Positions 52,018 through 61,043 of a stretch of 64,000 nucleotides of DNA are shown here, piece after piece. Origin of the DNA: Massilia rubra (GTDB lineage: Bacteria > Pseudomonadota > Gammaproteobacteria > Burkholderiales > Burkholderiaceae_D); NCBI RefSeq assembly GCF_011682065.1, contig NZ_VUYU01000034.1:1-64000 (forward strand). Direction: 5' to 3'. Within the stretch, counting starts at the first letter, position 1. Each line of letters starts with the position of its first letter. The notes beneath the pieces are model-generated. The model saw only the letters and a list, made by a program, of their open reading frames with translations. It had not been told where the DNA came from and did no database searches. The position numbers were made by a program, and so were the translations under genes.

Positions 52018-53493
52018 ATGACCCATCCAGTGACGTCGCCTGCCGGCGACACGCTCTCCCCAAGCGAACTCGCGGCGTACGCCGACCGCGTGTGGGATGA
52101 AGAAATCGTTCCGGCCCTGGTGCAGTACATCGCCGTGCCCGCCAAAAGCCCCGCTTTCGATGCCAACTGGGAAGCCAACGGCTATCTCGACCGGGTCGTG
52201 CGGGATGCCGAGGAGTGGATCAAGAGCAAGAAAATCCCCGGCCTGAAACTCGAAGTGCTGCGTGCGCCCGGCCGCTCGCCCGTCATTTTCTTCGAAGTGC
52301 CGGCCACCAAGGCGGACTCGAACGACACCGTGTTGATCTACGGCCACCTCGACAAGCAGCCCGAATTCGACGGCTGGCGCGGCGACCTGGGACCATGGAC
52401 GCCCAAATACGAAAACGGCAAGCTGTACGGACGCGGCGGGGCCGACGACGGTTACGCGGTGTATGCCTCGCTGACCGCCCTGATGGCGCTCGACCGCCAG
52501 AACATTGCGCGTCCTCGCTGCGTGGGCCTGATCGAAACCTGCGAAGAAAGCGGCTCCTACGATCTGCCGCCCTACCTCGACATGCTGGGCGAGCGCCTGG
52601 GCCAGGTGTCGCTGGTGGTGTGCCTGGACTCGGGCGCCGGCAACTACGACCAGCTGTGGCTGACCACCTCGCTGCGCGGCATGGTCTCGGGCACCCTGAA
52701 GGTCGAAGTGCTGACCGAAGGCATCCACTCGGGTGCGCATTCGGGCGTGGTGCCGTCGAGTTTCCGCATCCTGCGCCACCTGCTCGACCGCCTGGAAGAC
52801 GCGAAAACCGGGCGCCTGCTGCCGGAAAGCTTCCATTGCGAGATTCCGCACGTGCGCATCGAAGAAGCGAAAGCGACCGCCGCCATCCTCAAGGAAGAAG
52901 TCTACAAGCGCATGCCGTGGGCCTGCGGCGCCGACGGCGGCTCGGTGCTGCCGGTGACGACCGACCCGCTCGAAGCGATCCTGAACCGTACCTGGCGCCC
53001 GACCCTGTCGGTGGTGGGGGCCGAAGGCTTTCCAGAGTTCGCCAATGCCGGCAACGTACTGCGGCCCTACTCCGCGTTCAAGCTGTCGCTGCGCATCCCG
53101 CCACTGCTCGACGGCAATGCCGCCGCGCTGCAACTGAAAGCATTGTTGGAAGATAACGCGCCCTACAATGCGCGCGTGAGCTTCGTGCCCGACGGCACGC
53201 CGGGCTCGTACGGGGCCAGCGGCTGGAATACGCCGGAACTGAGCCCGTGGCTGTCGAACGCCGTCAACGCGGCCAGCGAAAGCCATTTCGGCACGCCGGT
53301 CGGCTACCTGGGCGAAGGCGGCACCATTCCGCTGATGGGTTTGCTGCAAAAGAGCTTCCCGAAAGCGCAGATGATGGTTTGCGGCGTGCTCGGTCCGAAA
53401 AGCAATGCGCATGGTCCGAACGAGTTCCTGCATGTGCCGTACGGTAAGCGCCTGACGGCGGCCGTGGCGCAGGTGATCGCGGCCCACCCGTAA
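52018..53493 (+). CDS. M20-family metallopeptidase (dipeptidase)
   Basis: The 491-residue protein has the M20 pattern: VLIYGHLDKQPEFDGW (first metal His and Asp, residues about 108-123), LYGRGGADDGYAVYASLTAL (bridging Asp), GLIETCEESGSYDLPPYL (catalytic Glu pair) and VVCLDSG. The lid domain follows at about residues 230-380. The C-terminal YLGEGGTIPLMG and HGPNEFLHV hold the last metal His. These zinc enzymes cleave dipeptides or N-acylated amino acids in the cytosol. The length fits the dipeptidase branch. It is monocistronic, divergent from the YwqG-like pair. Confidence 0.9.
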   Translation: MTHPVTSPAGDTLSPSELAAYADRVWDEEIVPALVQYIAVPAKSPAFDANWEANGYLDRVVRDAEEWIKSKKIPGLKLEVLRAPGRSPVIFFEVPATKADSNDTVLIYGHLDKQPEFDGWRGDLGPWTPKYENGKLYGRGGADDGYAVYASLTALMALDRQNIARPRCVGLIETCEESGSYDLPPYLDMLGERLGQVSLVVCLDSGAGNYDQLWLTTSLRGMVSGTLKVEVLTEGIHSGAHSGVVPSSFRILRHLLDRLEDAKTGRLLPESFHCEIPHVRIEEAKATAAILKEEVYKRMPWACGADGGSVLPVTTDPLEAILNRTWRPTLSVVGAEGFPEFANAGNVLRPYSAFKLSLRIPPLLDGNAAALQLKALLEDNAPYNARVSFVPDGTPGSYGASGWNTPELSPWLSNAVNAASESHFGTPVGYLGEGGTIPLMGLLQKSFPKAQMMVCGVLGPKSNAHGPNEFLHVPYGKRLTAAVAQVIAAHP

Positions 53494-53556
53494 AGCGGAT
53501 GGCGCGCCGGCGCTGCGCCGACGCGTCATGTTTCCAATGACGAACAAGGATTTTCT

Positions 53557-54012
53557 ATGCCATCCGCCCCCCATTTGCCGCTTGAGCAATTGAACGACCT
53601 CGATGACAGCTGGACCCTTGCCGAAGGAAGCCATGGCGACGGTCCGATGCTGGTGCGGATCAACAACTCGGCCAGGCGCTGGGCCGGGCACCCGGAGCTT
53701 GGCATCCGCGTCGGGTTCGCGATTCCGCTGAACCATCCGAACCCGGGCGGCTTGCCGGATGCGGAAGAAAACCGGATCATCAGCGAGCTGGAAGACCGTA
53801 TCCGCGAACTGCTCCAGGCTGGCGGGCCGGTGGTGCATGCGCTGGCGATCACCACCGGCACGTTCAAAGAGTTCGTGTTCTACCTGAAGAATGGCGAGTG
53901 CATCGGTCCGGTTCACGAGCAGTTGCGCGCCGAGGTGAGCTCGCACCAGGTCCAGTGCATGGCCTATCTCGATCCGCAGTGGGACGTGTACGCGTCCTTT
54001 GCCACCGGGTAG
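53557..54012 (+). CDS. DUF695-like protein
   Basis: The 151-residue protein begins MPSAPHLPLEQLNDLDDSWT. The core PMLVRINNSARRWAGHPELG IRVGFAIPLNHPNPGG then EENRIISELEDRIRELLQAG and AITTGTFKEFVFYLKNG follows the DUF695 family as I recall it (alpha/beta, often in regulatory or immunity contexts). It is cytosolic, with no motifs of catalysis. It lies 63 bases after the M20 gene and could share its transcript. Confidence 0.65.
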   Translation: MPSAPHLPLEQLNDLDDSWTLAEGSHGDGPMLVRINNSARRWAGHPELGIRVGFAIPLNHPNPGGLPDAEENRIISELEDRIRELLQAGGPVVHALAITTGTFKEFVFYLKNGECIGPVHEQLRAEVSSHQVQCMAYLDPQWDVYASFATG

Positions 54013-54028
54013 GCGACGGCCCGGCCGC

Positions 54029-54589
54029 TCAATGCATGGGCGCCGCGCCGCTCTCTTTGCCGATGGCGCCGCGCCAGGCGCCGGTTTCGCTGCCGCGCTT
54101 CTCCAGCAAGTTCTTGAAGCGCTGCAGGTTCGAGCGTGCCTGCATGCGCACGGCGCCGACCATGTCGCCCATGGTTTCCACCGCATCCTGCGGTTCGTAA
54201 TTGAGCTCCAGGGTGACTTTGGTGCGCGCATCGGACAAGGCCTCGAACGTCACCTCGCCGCCGTTCGGCGTGCCCGAGATGCTGTGCCAGGCAATTTTTT
54301 TGTCCGGAACCTGCTCGGTGATGTCGGCATCCCACTCGATGACCTTGCCGAACACGTCCGCCTTCCAGTGCAGGCGCTTGTCGTCGAGCTGGCGCACCTC
54401 GTGCACGCTTTCCATAAACTGCGGAAATTGCTCGAACTGGGTGAACTGGTGGTACACGGTCCGCACGGGAAGATCGACTTCGATACTGACACGGGATTGA
54501 CTGCCCTTGCCGCCCGAGTTTTGCATTTGTTTGGCCAACAAGGTGCCGCCGACCGCGACCGCCACCAAGCCGAGAATACGGTTCAACAT
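54029..54589 (-). CDS. Membrane-anchored SRPBCC (cyclase/dehydrase) protein
   Basis: The 186-residue protein starts at ATG 54589 after AGGAGG. It opens with a short hydrophobic segment (ILGLVAVAVGGTLLA). The SRPBCC domain follows: SRVSIEVDLPVRTVYHQFTQ FEQFPQFMESVHEVRQLDDK, WDADITEQVPDKKIAWHSIS, GEVTFEALSDARTKVTLELN Y. It ends with a helix (AVRMQARSNLQRFKNLLEKR) in which DAVETMGDMVGA precedes. Relatives are common as stress-linked membrane proteins of unknown ligand. It converges with the DUF695-like gene, 16 bases apart. Confidence 0.8.
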   Translation of the reverse strand: MLNRILGLVAVAVGGTLLAKQMQNSGGKGSQSRVSIEVDLPVRTVYHQFTQFEQFPQFMESVHEVRQLDDKRLHWKADVFGKVIEWDADITEQVPDKKIAWHSISGTPNGGEVTFEALSDARTKVTLELNYEPQDAVETMGDMVGAVRMQARSNLQRFKNLLEKRGSETGAWRGAIGKESGAAPMH

Positions 54590-54760
54590 GGTTTCCTCCT
54601 GATTGTCGTTGAAGATGAAAGGGCGCAACCGGCGCGCCATGCCAATGCGCCGGCCTTGCCAGACCTTTCATGTTAGACGAGCCGCTTGCGCGCTTGAATA
54701 GGCGTTATCGCAGAACCGCTGTAGGAATGCTCCTTACATCACCGATTCAGCGTTGCCAGC

Positions 54761-57361
54761 CTAGGCGATATCGGCGGTAATTTTCTCCGCCAGCTGCGGC
54801 ATGTCCGGGCGAATTGCTTCGATCAGTTCGCTCAACGACGAACCGCATCCGAAGATCAGCACGTCGCCCGGGCTGCACATGCGCAGCGCAAAGCGGATCG
54901 CTTCATGGGCGTCGAGCCGGCAGTGCAGACGGCCTGCTTCGGGCGACGCGCTGGCCGCGCCCTCGCAGATCAGGCGCGCCGTTTCGCCGGCCGGCCGCCC
55001 GCGGCTTTCGGACTCGTAGACCACCACCGTATCGAAGCCGGCCGCGCACACCTGGCCGATCTGGCGCAGGTCGCCGTCGCGCCGGTCGCCCGGGGCCGAG
55101 ACCACGCCGACGATCTGGCCCGCCGCCATGCCACGCGCCATTTCGGACAGGGCGCCGTAGGCCGCGCAGTTATGCGCGAAGTCGACCACCACCTGCACCC
55201 CGCCGATGTCGAACAGGTTCGAGCGCAGGGGATTGTTCTTGCCGTCCGATACAAAGCTCGACAGGCCGGCGACGATGCTGTCGTTGGCGAAGCCGGCGGC
55301 GGCCAGCGCGGCGGCGGCCGCCAGCGCGTTGGCGACGTTGTAGCGCGCCACCCCGTTCATCGAGACCGGCATGGCGCGTTCGTCGAGCAGGCGCTGGCGG
55401 GATGCGCCGCTGGCCAGCACCACGCCGCGCTCGTGCAGGAACACCGCGCGCCCGCCCCCGGCCAGGTGCGCGAGCAACACCGGGTGGCTGGCGTCGAGTG
55501 AAAAGTACAGTATCTCGACACCGGGCGCGATGCGGCTTGCCATGTCCACGCACAGCGGGTCGTGCGCGTTGAGCACCACGGCGCGGGAGGCGCTGCGCGC
55601 CACCACTTCCTTGACCATAGCCATTTCGTCGAGCGTGTCCACGCCGTCCAGGCCCAGATGGTCGGCCGAGACGTTGAGCACCACGCTGACATCGCAGCGG
55701 TCGAACGCCAGGCCACGCTTGAGGATGCCGCCGCGCGCCGTCTCCAGCACCGCCAGGTCGACATCAGGCGCGCTCAGCAGCGACAGCGCCGAATGGTAGC
55801 CCGTGCAGTCGCCTTCCATGGTCCGCTCGCCGTTGATGTAGACCCCTTCGGTGGTGGTCATGCCGGTGCACAGGCCGGTCAGGCGCGCGGCGTGCTCGAT
55901 CAGGCGCGTGGTCGTGGTTTTGCCGTTGGTGCCGGTGACGGCGATCAGCGGAATGCGGCCGTCGCTGCCGGAAAACATCGATTCGACGATGGCGTCGCCG
56001 GCGTCGCGCGGGGTGCCTGCCGACGGATACTGGTGCATCCGGATGCCGGGCGCGGCGTTGACTTCGATGATGCCGCCGCCCTGCGCGGCCAGCGGCCTGG
56101 CGATGTCTTCGCACACGATGTCGATGCCGGCCACGTCCAGGCCAATGGTCTTGGCGGCGCGGATGCAGATCTGCACCGTGGAACGCGGCAGCAGGTCGGT
56201 CACGTCTTCGGCGGTGCCGCCGGTCGACAGGTTGGCGTTGCCGCGCAGTTCGACCACGGCGCCGGCGGGAATCACCGCATCGACGTGGTAGCCCTGCTGG
56301 TGCAGCGTTTCGCGTGCGATCTCGTCGAGCGCAATCTTGGTAAGAATATTGGTGTGGCCCTCGCCGCGCGCCGGGCTGCTGTTTTCAAGTGCGACCAGCT
56401 GGCGGACGGTCGAGACGCCATCGCCGGTGACGTGCGGCGGACGGCGCCACGACGCCGCGGCGACCTTGTTGCCGGTGACCAGCACGCGGTAGTCGCGTCC
56501 CTTCAGGAAGCGCTCGACGATGACCGTGCGCGCGTGCTCGCGGGCGTGGGCGAACGCCGTGCGCACCTCGTCCTCCGTGCCGCAGCGGGTGGTGACGCCC
56601 TTGCCCTGGTTGGCGTCGAGCGGCTTGATGGTAACCGGGCCGTCAATGCGGGCGGCCACGCGCAGGGCGTCTTCGACCGTGCGCACGGTGTCGCCTTCCG
56701 GCACCGGCAGGCCGGCCTGCTCGAGCAGGGTCTTGGTCAGGTGCTTGTCGCTGGCGATATCGACGGCAATGTAATTGGTGCGGCCGGTGACGGTCGCTTG
56801 CAGGCGCTTCTGGCGGCTGCCCCAGCCAAGCTGGAACAAGTTGGCCGTGTCGGTCATGCGGATCAGCGGAATACCGCGCCGCCTGGCGGCAGCCAGCACG
56901 GCGCCGGTGCTGGTGCCGATGGCGCAGTCGGCCACGCTCTCCTTCAGTGCGGCCAGGCCGGCTTCGACGTCCACCTCTGTATGGTTGACCAGGGCGTCGA
57001 CCACGCGCAAGGCCAGCGCGAGCGCTTCGCTGGCAACGCGTTCGAACTGATAACCGCACACTACGCGGCACTGGCCGGCATCCTTGCGCACGGCGCGCTT
57101 TTCGACGCTGCCGATCTCGCTGCCGGCCAGGCTCTGCAGTTCCATGGCCAGGTGTTCGAGCAGGTCGCCCAGGTCGCCCCCGGCCGGGTCGCGGTAGCTG
57201 CGCAAGGACGGCAGCAGTGAGGTCAGGCGCTCATGCAGGCCGGGGATCGCGGCCGGGACGGTGCCGGCCAGCGGCCCCGGGTCCACCAGGGTCAGCATGC
57301 AAGGGGTGTCGGCAAACAGGTTGGGGCCGCGCAGAAAGCGTTGTCGCTGGATGGTCATCAT
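54761..57361 (-). CDS. cphA: Cyanophycin synthetase
   Basis: The 866-residue enzyme polymerises aspartate and arginine into cyanophycin using ATP. The N-terminal domain is followed by an ATP-grasp module (about 160-450; DKHLTKTLLEQAGLPVPEGD, VTIKPLDANQGKGVT, VERFLKGRDYRVLVTGNKV, GGGIIEVNAAPGIRMHQYPS). The Mur-ligase-like module has its P-loop GTNGKTTTTRLIEHAARLTG at about residue 475. Later DRCDVSVVLNVSADHLGLDG and VVVDFAHNCAAY are also family hallmarks. The length equals that of standard CphA. Its ATG overlaps the cphB stop (ATGA), so synthesis and breakdown enzymes are co-translated. The polymer is an intracellular nitrogen and energy store. Confidence 0.95.
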   Translation of the reverse strand: MMTIQRQRFLRGPNLFADTPCMLTLVDPGPLAGTVPAAIPGLHERLTSLLPSLRSYRDPAGGDLGDLLEHLAMELQSLAGSEIGSVEKRAVRKDAGQCRVVCGYQFERVASEALALALRVVDALVNHTEVDVEAGLAALKESVADCAIGTSTGAVLAAARRRGIPLIRMTDTANLFQLGWGSRQKRLQATVTGRTNYIAVDIASDKHLTKTLLEQAGLPVPEGDTVRTVEDALRVAARIDGPVTIKPLDANQGKGVTTRCGTEDEVRTAFAHAREHARTVIVERFLKGRDYRVLVTGNKVAAASWRRPPHVTGDGVSTVRQLVALENSSPARGEGHTNILTKIALDEIARETLHQQGYHVDAVIPAGAVVELRGNANLSTGGTAEDVTDLLPRSTVQICIRAAKTIGLDVAGIDIVCEDIARPLAAQGGGIIEVNAAPGIRMHQYPSAGTPRDAGDAIVESMFSGSDGRIPLIAVTGTNGKTTTTRLIEHAARLTGLCTGMTTTEGVYINGERTMEGDCTGYHSALSLLSAPDVDLAVLETARGGILKRGLAFDRCDVSVVLNVSADHLGLDGVDTLDEMAMVKEVVARSASRAVVLNAHDPLCVDMASRIAPGVEILYFSLDASHPVLLAHLAGGGRAVFLHERGVVLASGASRQRLLDERAMPVSMNGVARYNVANALAAAAALAAAGFANDSIVAGLSSFVSDGKNNPLRSNLFDIGGVQVVVDFAHNCAAYGALSEMARGMAAGQIVGVVSAPGDRRDGDLRQIGQVCAAGFDTVVVYESESRGRPAGETARLICEGAASASPEAGRLHCRLDAHEAIRFALRMCSPGDVLIFGCGSSLSELIEAIRPDMPQLAEKITADIA

Positions 57362-58233
57362 GATGGTTCTCGTTGTTCTGGTTGAGTAATGGCGTCGAAA
57401 AAGTCTTGAAAAGGTGCGGGTATGGGGTTGTTGGCGCCGGCGCCGGCGTCGAAGCGGGTGCCGGACGGCAGCAGGTGCAATCGCACGTCGATCAGCCTTG
57501 GCACCTCGCCGTCGTCCAGCGCATCGATGTTGCTGATCATGTTCAGGCCGTCGACCAGGGTCACCGCGCCGTCGCCGATGACATCGATCCCCCTGCCGGG
57601 ACTGATTAACAGCGCGGTGTCTTCGTCGAGCCCGATGCCGTACAGGTCGGGGCGCTCGGCAAGGATCGACAGCAGGCGCGGCAGGCGCTTGCGCTGGGCG
57701 AAATGCTGGTCGAAAACGACGCGCTCGACCAGCCCCAGGCCGGGGCTGAGGCGGATCGCGCCTTTTTCCGGTTCGAGCTCGGCCTTGCCTTCGGCCAGCA
57801 TGAAGCGCGACATGGCCGAGGCCCCGGCGCTGGTGCCGGCGATGCAGGCGCCGTTGGCGTACGCGCTGGCGATGGCGGCGTGGACGGGCGTGCCGCCGAT
57901 CATGTCCAGCAGGCGCTTCTGGTCACCGCCGGTCATGAAGATGCCCCTCGCTGCGCGGATGGGCGCGAGCAGTTTTTCGCTGCCCGCTTCCTTGGCGGAA
58001 TCGAGGTGCACATGGGAGAGGTGCGTCACGCCAAGCTCGGCGAAGGCGGCGCGGTACATCTCGAAGACCTCGCCGGCGATCTGGCTGGCGGCCGTGACCA
58101 CCGCGACCGGCTGGTCGGCGCCGCCGCACAGCTCGACGAAGCGGGTCAGCACGCGCATGTCGTGCTTGCGGTCTTCGCTGCCGCCGACGATCAGCAGATG
58201 GCCTTGGGCCGGTCGATTGCTCGTCTTATCCAT
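57358..58233 (-). CDS. cphB: Cyanophycinase (peptidase S51)
   Basis: This 291-residue serine exopeptidase cleaves cyanophycin into beta-Asp-Arg dipeptides. The signature nucleophile segment is CIAGTSAGASAM (Ser135). Before it are HLLIVGGSEDRKHDMRVLTR and GIFMTGGDQKRLLDMIGGTP, the latter giving the substrate-binding GGDQ loop. LGLVERVVFDQHFAQRKRLP RLL supplies the later catalytic region. The length is typical of intracellular CphB; no signal peptide is seen. It overlaps iaaA upstream by 8 bases and cphA downstream by 4. Confidence 0.95.
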   Translation of the reverse strand: MDKTSNRPAQGHLLIVGGSEDRKHDMRVLTRFVELCGGADQPVAVVTAASQIAGEVFEMYRAAFAELGVTHLSHVHLDSAKEAGSEKLLAPIRAARGIFMTGGDQKRLLDMIGGTPVHAAIASAYANGACIAGTSAGASAMSRFMLAEGKAELEPEKGAIRLSPGLGLVERVVFDQHFAQRKRLPRLLSILAERPDLYGIGLDEDTALLISPGRGIDVIGDGAVTLVDGLNMISNIDALDDGEVPRLIDVRLHLLPSGTRFDAGAGANNPIPAPFQDFFDAITQPEQREPS

Positions 58234-59137
58234 GGCTCACCATCGCCTGTGGCATCGCTTGATTGCTCAACGCGCCAGCCTCGGTGCGGCTGACCGCGAT
58301 CAGGCCCACCGCAACGTCGGCCGGGAACAGGCCGATCGCGCGGCGCAGCGCTTCATCGAGTGCGGTACCGGCGGCGATCCAGTGGTAGACCGTGCTGGCC
58401 AGCATGTGGCGCATGATGTGTTCACCGATGCCGGTGGCCGCCACCGCCCCGTGCGGGCCGGCGTAGAAGCCACTGCCGACGATGGGCGTGTCGCCCACGC
58501 GCCCGAGCAGCGACGGCGCCGAGCCGCCGGTGGAAGCGGCCACGGCGAAGTGGCCATCCTGGTCGCGCACCACCGCGCCGACCGTGTCGCAGCCGGTCTT
58601 GCCGGCAAAGGCCGGGGAACAGGCGTAGTTCCAGAAGGTGGCGAAATCCCGGTTGTCGACGCCGGGCATGGCCTGGGCGTCGCCGGCGAGCTGGTCGAGC
58701 ATCTTTTTGTGCGCGCGCCGCGCCTTCTCGCTAACCGCGCGATACGGTGTGTGGCCCATGGCGCGCGCGAAGCGCTCGGCGCCCTCCCCGCCGAGCAGGC
58801 AGTGCGGCGTGCGCGCCACGTCGCGCGCCACCAGCACCGGGTTCCTGACCGCGCGCAGGCCGGCCACGGCGCCGAGGCGCCCGCGCGTGTCCATCACGCA
58901 CGCATCCATTTCGATGGTGGCGCCGTCCAGGCCGAGCGCGGCGCCGGTGCCGGCATTGAAGCGGCTGTCGTCTTCCATGGACACGATGGCGGCGATGGCG
59001 GCGTCGAGCGCATCGCCCTCTTGCTCGAGTTGTTTGCGCGCGGCGTGCGCGGCCTGGACGCAGCCGTCGTCGAGCTCGCGTCCGGCGCCAGCCCCACCGT
59101 GGACCACGATGGCGCTGCCGGGGTGATTTGCATTCAT
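58226..59137 (-). CDS. iaaA: Isoaspartyl peptidase/L-asparaginase (Ntn hydrolase)
   Basis: The 303-residue precursor starts at ATG 59137 (AAGGACGCC upstream; an ATG five codons earlier has no ribosome site). It belongs to the plant-type asparaginase family. IVVHGGAGAG, RFNAGTGAAL and MDACVMD form the alpha chain. Autocleavage precedes Thr185 in GCDTVGAVVRDQDGHFAVAA STGG, and later GSGFYAGPHGAVAATGIGE shapes the pocket. It would split the beta-Asp-Arg dipeptides released by cyanophycinase into aspartate and arginine. Being first in the overlapping iaaA-cphB-cphA operon strongly supports that role. Confidence 0.92.
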   Translation of the reverse strand: MNANHPGSAIVVHGGAGAGRELDDGCVQAAHAARKQLEQEGDALDAAIAAIVSMEDDSRFNAGTGAALGLDGATIEMDACVMDTRGRLGAVAGLRAVRNPVLVARDVARTPHCLLGGEGAERFARAMGHTPYRAVSEKARRAHKKMLDQLAGDAQAMPGVDNRDFATFWNYACSPAFAGKTGCDTVGAVVRDQDGHFAVAASTGGSAPSLLGRVGDTPIVGSGFYAGPHGAVAATGIGEHIMRHMLASTVYHWIAAGTALDEALRRAIGLFPADVAVGLIAVSRTEAGALSNQAMPQAMVSHG

Positions 59138-59307
59138 GGCGTCCTTGCTCATTCGTTGATGTTCATTTGTTGAACATTATGCAAATGACAAACGGCTGAG
59201 CGAAGTGGACGATGGCGCGTGCGCGTGTAAGAGCTTTCCCACAGGCTATCTGGTAAGCATGAGTTTGCGCCGTCTCGCGGCGCGTGCGGCGCTTGCGGAT
59301 GCGTCGT

Positions 59308-59904
59308 TCAGGCGGGATGGTCGCGGTCGGCGCCGATGCGCAGGCGCGTATCGGCCAGGTATTCGTGCGGCGGAATTTCCAGGTTGCTGGGAGCGGGCAC
59401 GTTCTTGAACACGCGCCCGGCGAGGTCGAACCGCGAGCCGTGGCAGGGACAGTAAAAGCCGCCGTTCCAGTCGCCGCCCAGGTCGGCGGGCGCCACATCG
59501 GGACGATACACGGGCACGCAGCCAAGATGGGTGCAGATGCCCGTCGCCACCAGGAACGCGGGGCGAATCGAGCGGGTGGCGTTGCGCGCGTACGGCGGCT
59601 GCTGCTCCTGCCGCGAACGCGGATCGGCCAGGCGCGCATCATCCTCGCGCAGTTGGGCGATCATGCGCTCGGTCCGGTGCAGTATCCATACCGGCCGGCC
59701 GCGCCACTCGCTTGTGAGCAAGGCGCCGGGTGCGATCTGGGCGATGTCGACCTCGGCCGGCGCACCGGCGGCCCGGGCAGCTTCGCTTGGCGCCAGGCTG
59801 CGCAGGAAAGGAATGGCGGCGGCGAGTACCACGCCCCCGCTCGCGCCGGTTGCCCTGAGCAGCCATTTCCTGCGCAGCAGAGTCGCTTGATCATGGTCAG
59901 GCAT
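59308..59904 (-). CDS. Rieske [2Fe-2S] protein, ubiquinol-cytochrome c reductase type
   Basis: The 198-residue protein from ATG 59904 (after AAAGGAGC) has a Tat-like N-terminus (LLRRKWLLRATGASGGVVLA AA), giving a membrane anchor. The cluster ligands are CTHLGC (Cys124, His126, Cys129) and CPCHGS (Cys152, Cys154, His155). GVPVYRPD-like and FDLAGRVFKNVPAPSNLEIP complete the fold. It resembles PetA of the bc1 complex, but no cytochrome b or c1 gene adjoins it. It is therefore a stand-alone paralogue or a part for an alternative complex. The cluster coordination looks intact, so electron transfer is likely. Confidence 0.88.
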   Translation of the reverse strand: MPDHDQATLLRRKWLLRATGASGGVVLAAAIPFLRSLAPSEAARAAGAPAEVDIAQIAPGALLTSEWRGRPVWILHRTERMIAQLREDDARLADPRSRQEQQPPYARNATRSIRPAFLVATGICTHLGCVPVYRPDVAPADLGGDWNGGFYCPCHGSRFDLAGRVFKNVPAPSNLEIPPHEYLADTRLRIGADRDHPA

Positions 59905-59962
59905 CGATGCTCCTTTCTTGCTCGTCAAGCGTGCCCGCTGTGCGGGGCGATTACAGCGGGAC

Positions 59963-60874
59963 CTACAGCCATGCGGCGAGCTGCTGGCGGATCTTGTCGA
60001 ACCAGCCGAGGCCCGACTTGCCGCCCGCCGTTTTCTTGTCGAGTTCGTCGATCTGCTGGTACATCGGCTTGTAGTCTTTTTTGTCGCCGTAACCGAGCAA
60101 CTCGGCGATCTTCAACTGTTCGCGCGCGGCGGCGATGTTCTGCGCCAGCTTGTCGTTTTCTTCCTTGCTGCGGTTGGCCTTCTCGGCCAGCGCCTGGGCC
60201 GCCTTGATCTGCTCTTCCGCGCGCAGCTTGGGCAAGGGCACGATTTCGGTGGTCACGACCAGGGTATTGAGCATGGTGCGCAGCGCCGTCTTCGCTTCCT
60301 CGATCTTGCCGGCGTCGATCAGCGGCGTGATCGCCTTGATCGCCGCCGGATAGGTTTCGAGCGGAATGTTCAGTGTGCGCAATTCGATTTCACTCGCCAG
60401 GCCCTGCATCAGTTGGCGCGCCTTTTGCACGTCGCCATCGCGCAGGCGCTCGCGTACTTCTTTCACCGCCGCCTTGATGGTGTCGTCCTTCGCCAGCAGG
60501 TCGTGCGTGACCACATCGGTACGCACGGGTGCGAGCGCCAGCGTGGGACTGCGCGCCAGGATCAGCTCGAGGGTGCCGGTGGCCGATGCGAGCGCCGCGA
60601 GCGCATCGCGGTTGCGCTTGTCGTCGAGCGCCTTGAGGGCTTTTTCGGTTTCATCGATGGCCGAGCGGGCTTCGGTCATCAGCTCGCGCCGCTTTTGTTC
60701 AGCCGCGTCCGCGGTGCGCTTGTCGACTTGCGCTTGCACCGACTGGCTTGCCGGCGACTGCGGCTCGGGCTTGTTGGGCGGCGGCGCCTGGTTGGCGGCA
60801 TGAATATAGAAAGGAATTAACAGCACCGCGACCAGCGTTGAAACACGCGGGGCAGTACGGTTGTGCGAGTTCAT
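59963..60874 (-). CDS. YfdX family exported protein
   Basis: The 303-residue protein starts at ATG 60874 after CAGGAG. It has a signal peptide (TLVAVLLIPFYIHAA) and then a long, helical, coiled-coil region: RRELMTEARSAIDETEKALK ALDDKRNRDALAALASATGT, LELILARSPTLALAPVRTDV, KAAVKEVRERLRDGDVQKAR QLMQGLASEIELRTLNIPLE TYP. This matches the YfdX pattern (repeated helical motif, 'IxxxxPLETYPxAI'). YfdX proteins are periplasmic and linked to stress or acid and multidrug-resistance regulons in enterics; the role here is unknown. It lies 58 bases upstream of the Rieske gene on the same strand. Confidence 0.8.
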   Translation of the reverse strand: MNSHNRTAPRVSTLVAVLLIPFYIHAANQAPPPNKPEPQSPASQSVQAQVDKRTADAAEQKRRELMTEARSAIDETEKALKALDDKRNRDALAALASATGTLELILARSPTLALAPVRTDVVTHDLLAKDDTIKAAVKEVRERLRDGDVQKARQLMQGLASEIELRTLNIPLETYPAAIKAITPLIDAGKIEEAKTALRTMLNTLVVTTEIVPLPKLRAEEQIKAAQALAEKANRSKEENDKLAQNIAAAREQLKIAELLGYGDKKDYKPMYQQIDELDKKTAGGKSGLGWFDKIRQQLAAWL

Positions 60875-61043
60875 TCTGTTCTCCTGTTCCGGGATAGTGG
60901 GTGGAGCGCCGGTTTGCCGCTCCTGACTTGTTTGGACCGTGAGGGCGCCCGACGGTTCCGGCGACGCACGATGTTTTTTTGGCAAATGCGTGTGTAAAAT
61001 GGTGGCGGCGTTCGCACGGCAACCCTATCAATTGAGGCAGACA

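Noticed and set aside
55562-57220. Large plus-strand frame opposite cphA
   Set aside because: cphA shows clear ATP-grasp and Mur-ligase motifs; the opposite frame is low-complexity and has no recognisable domain.
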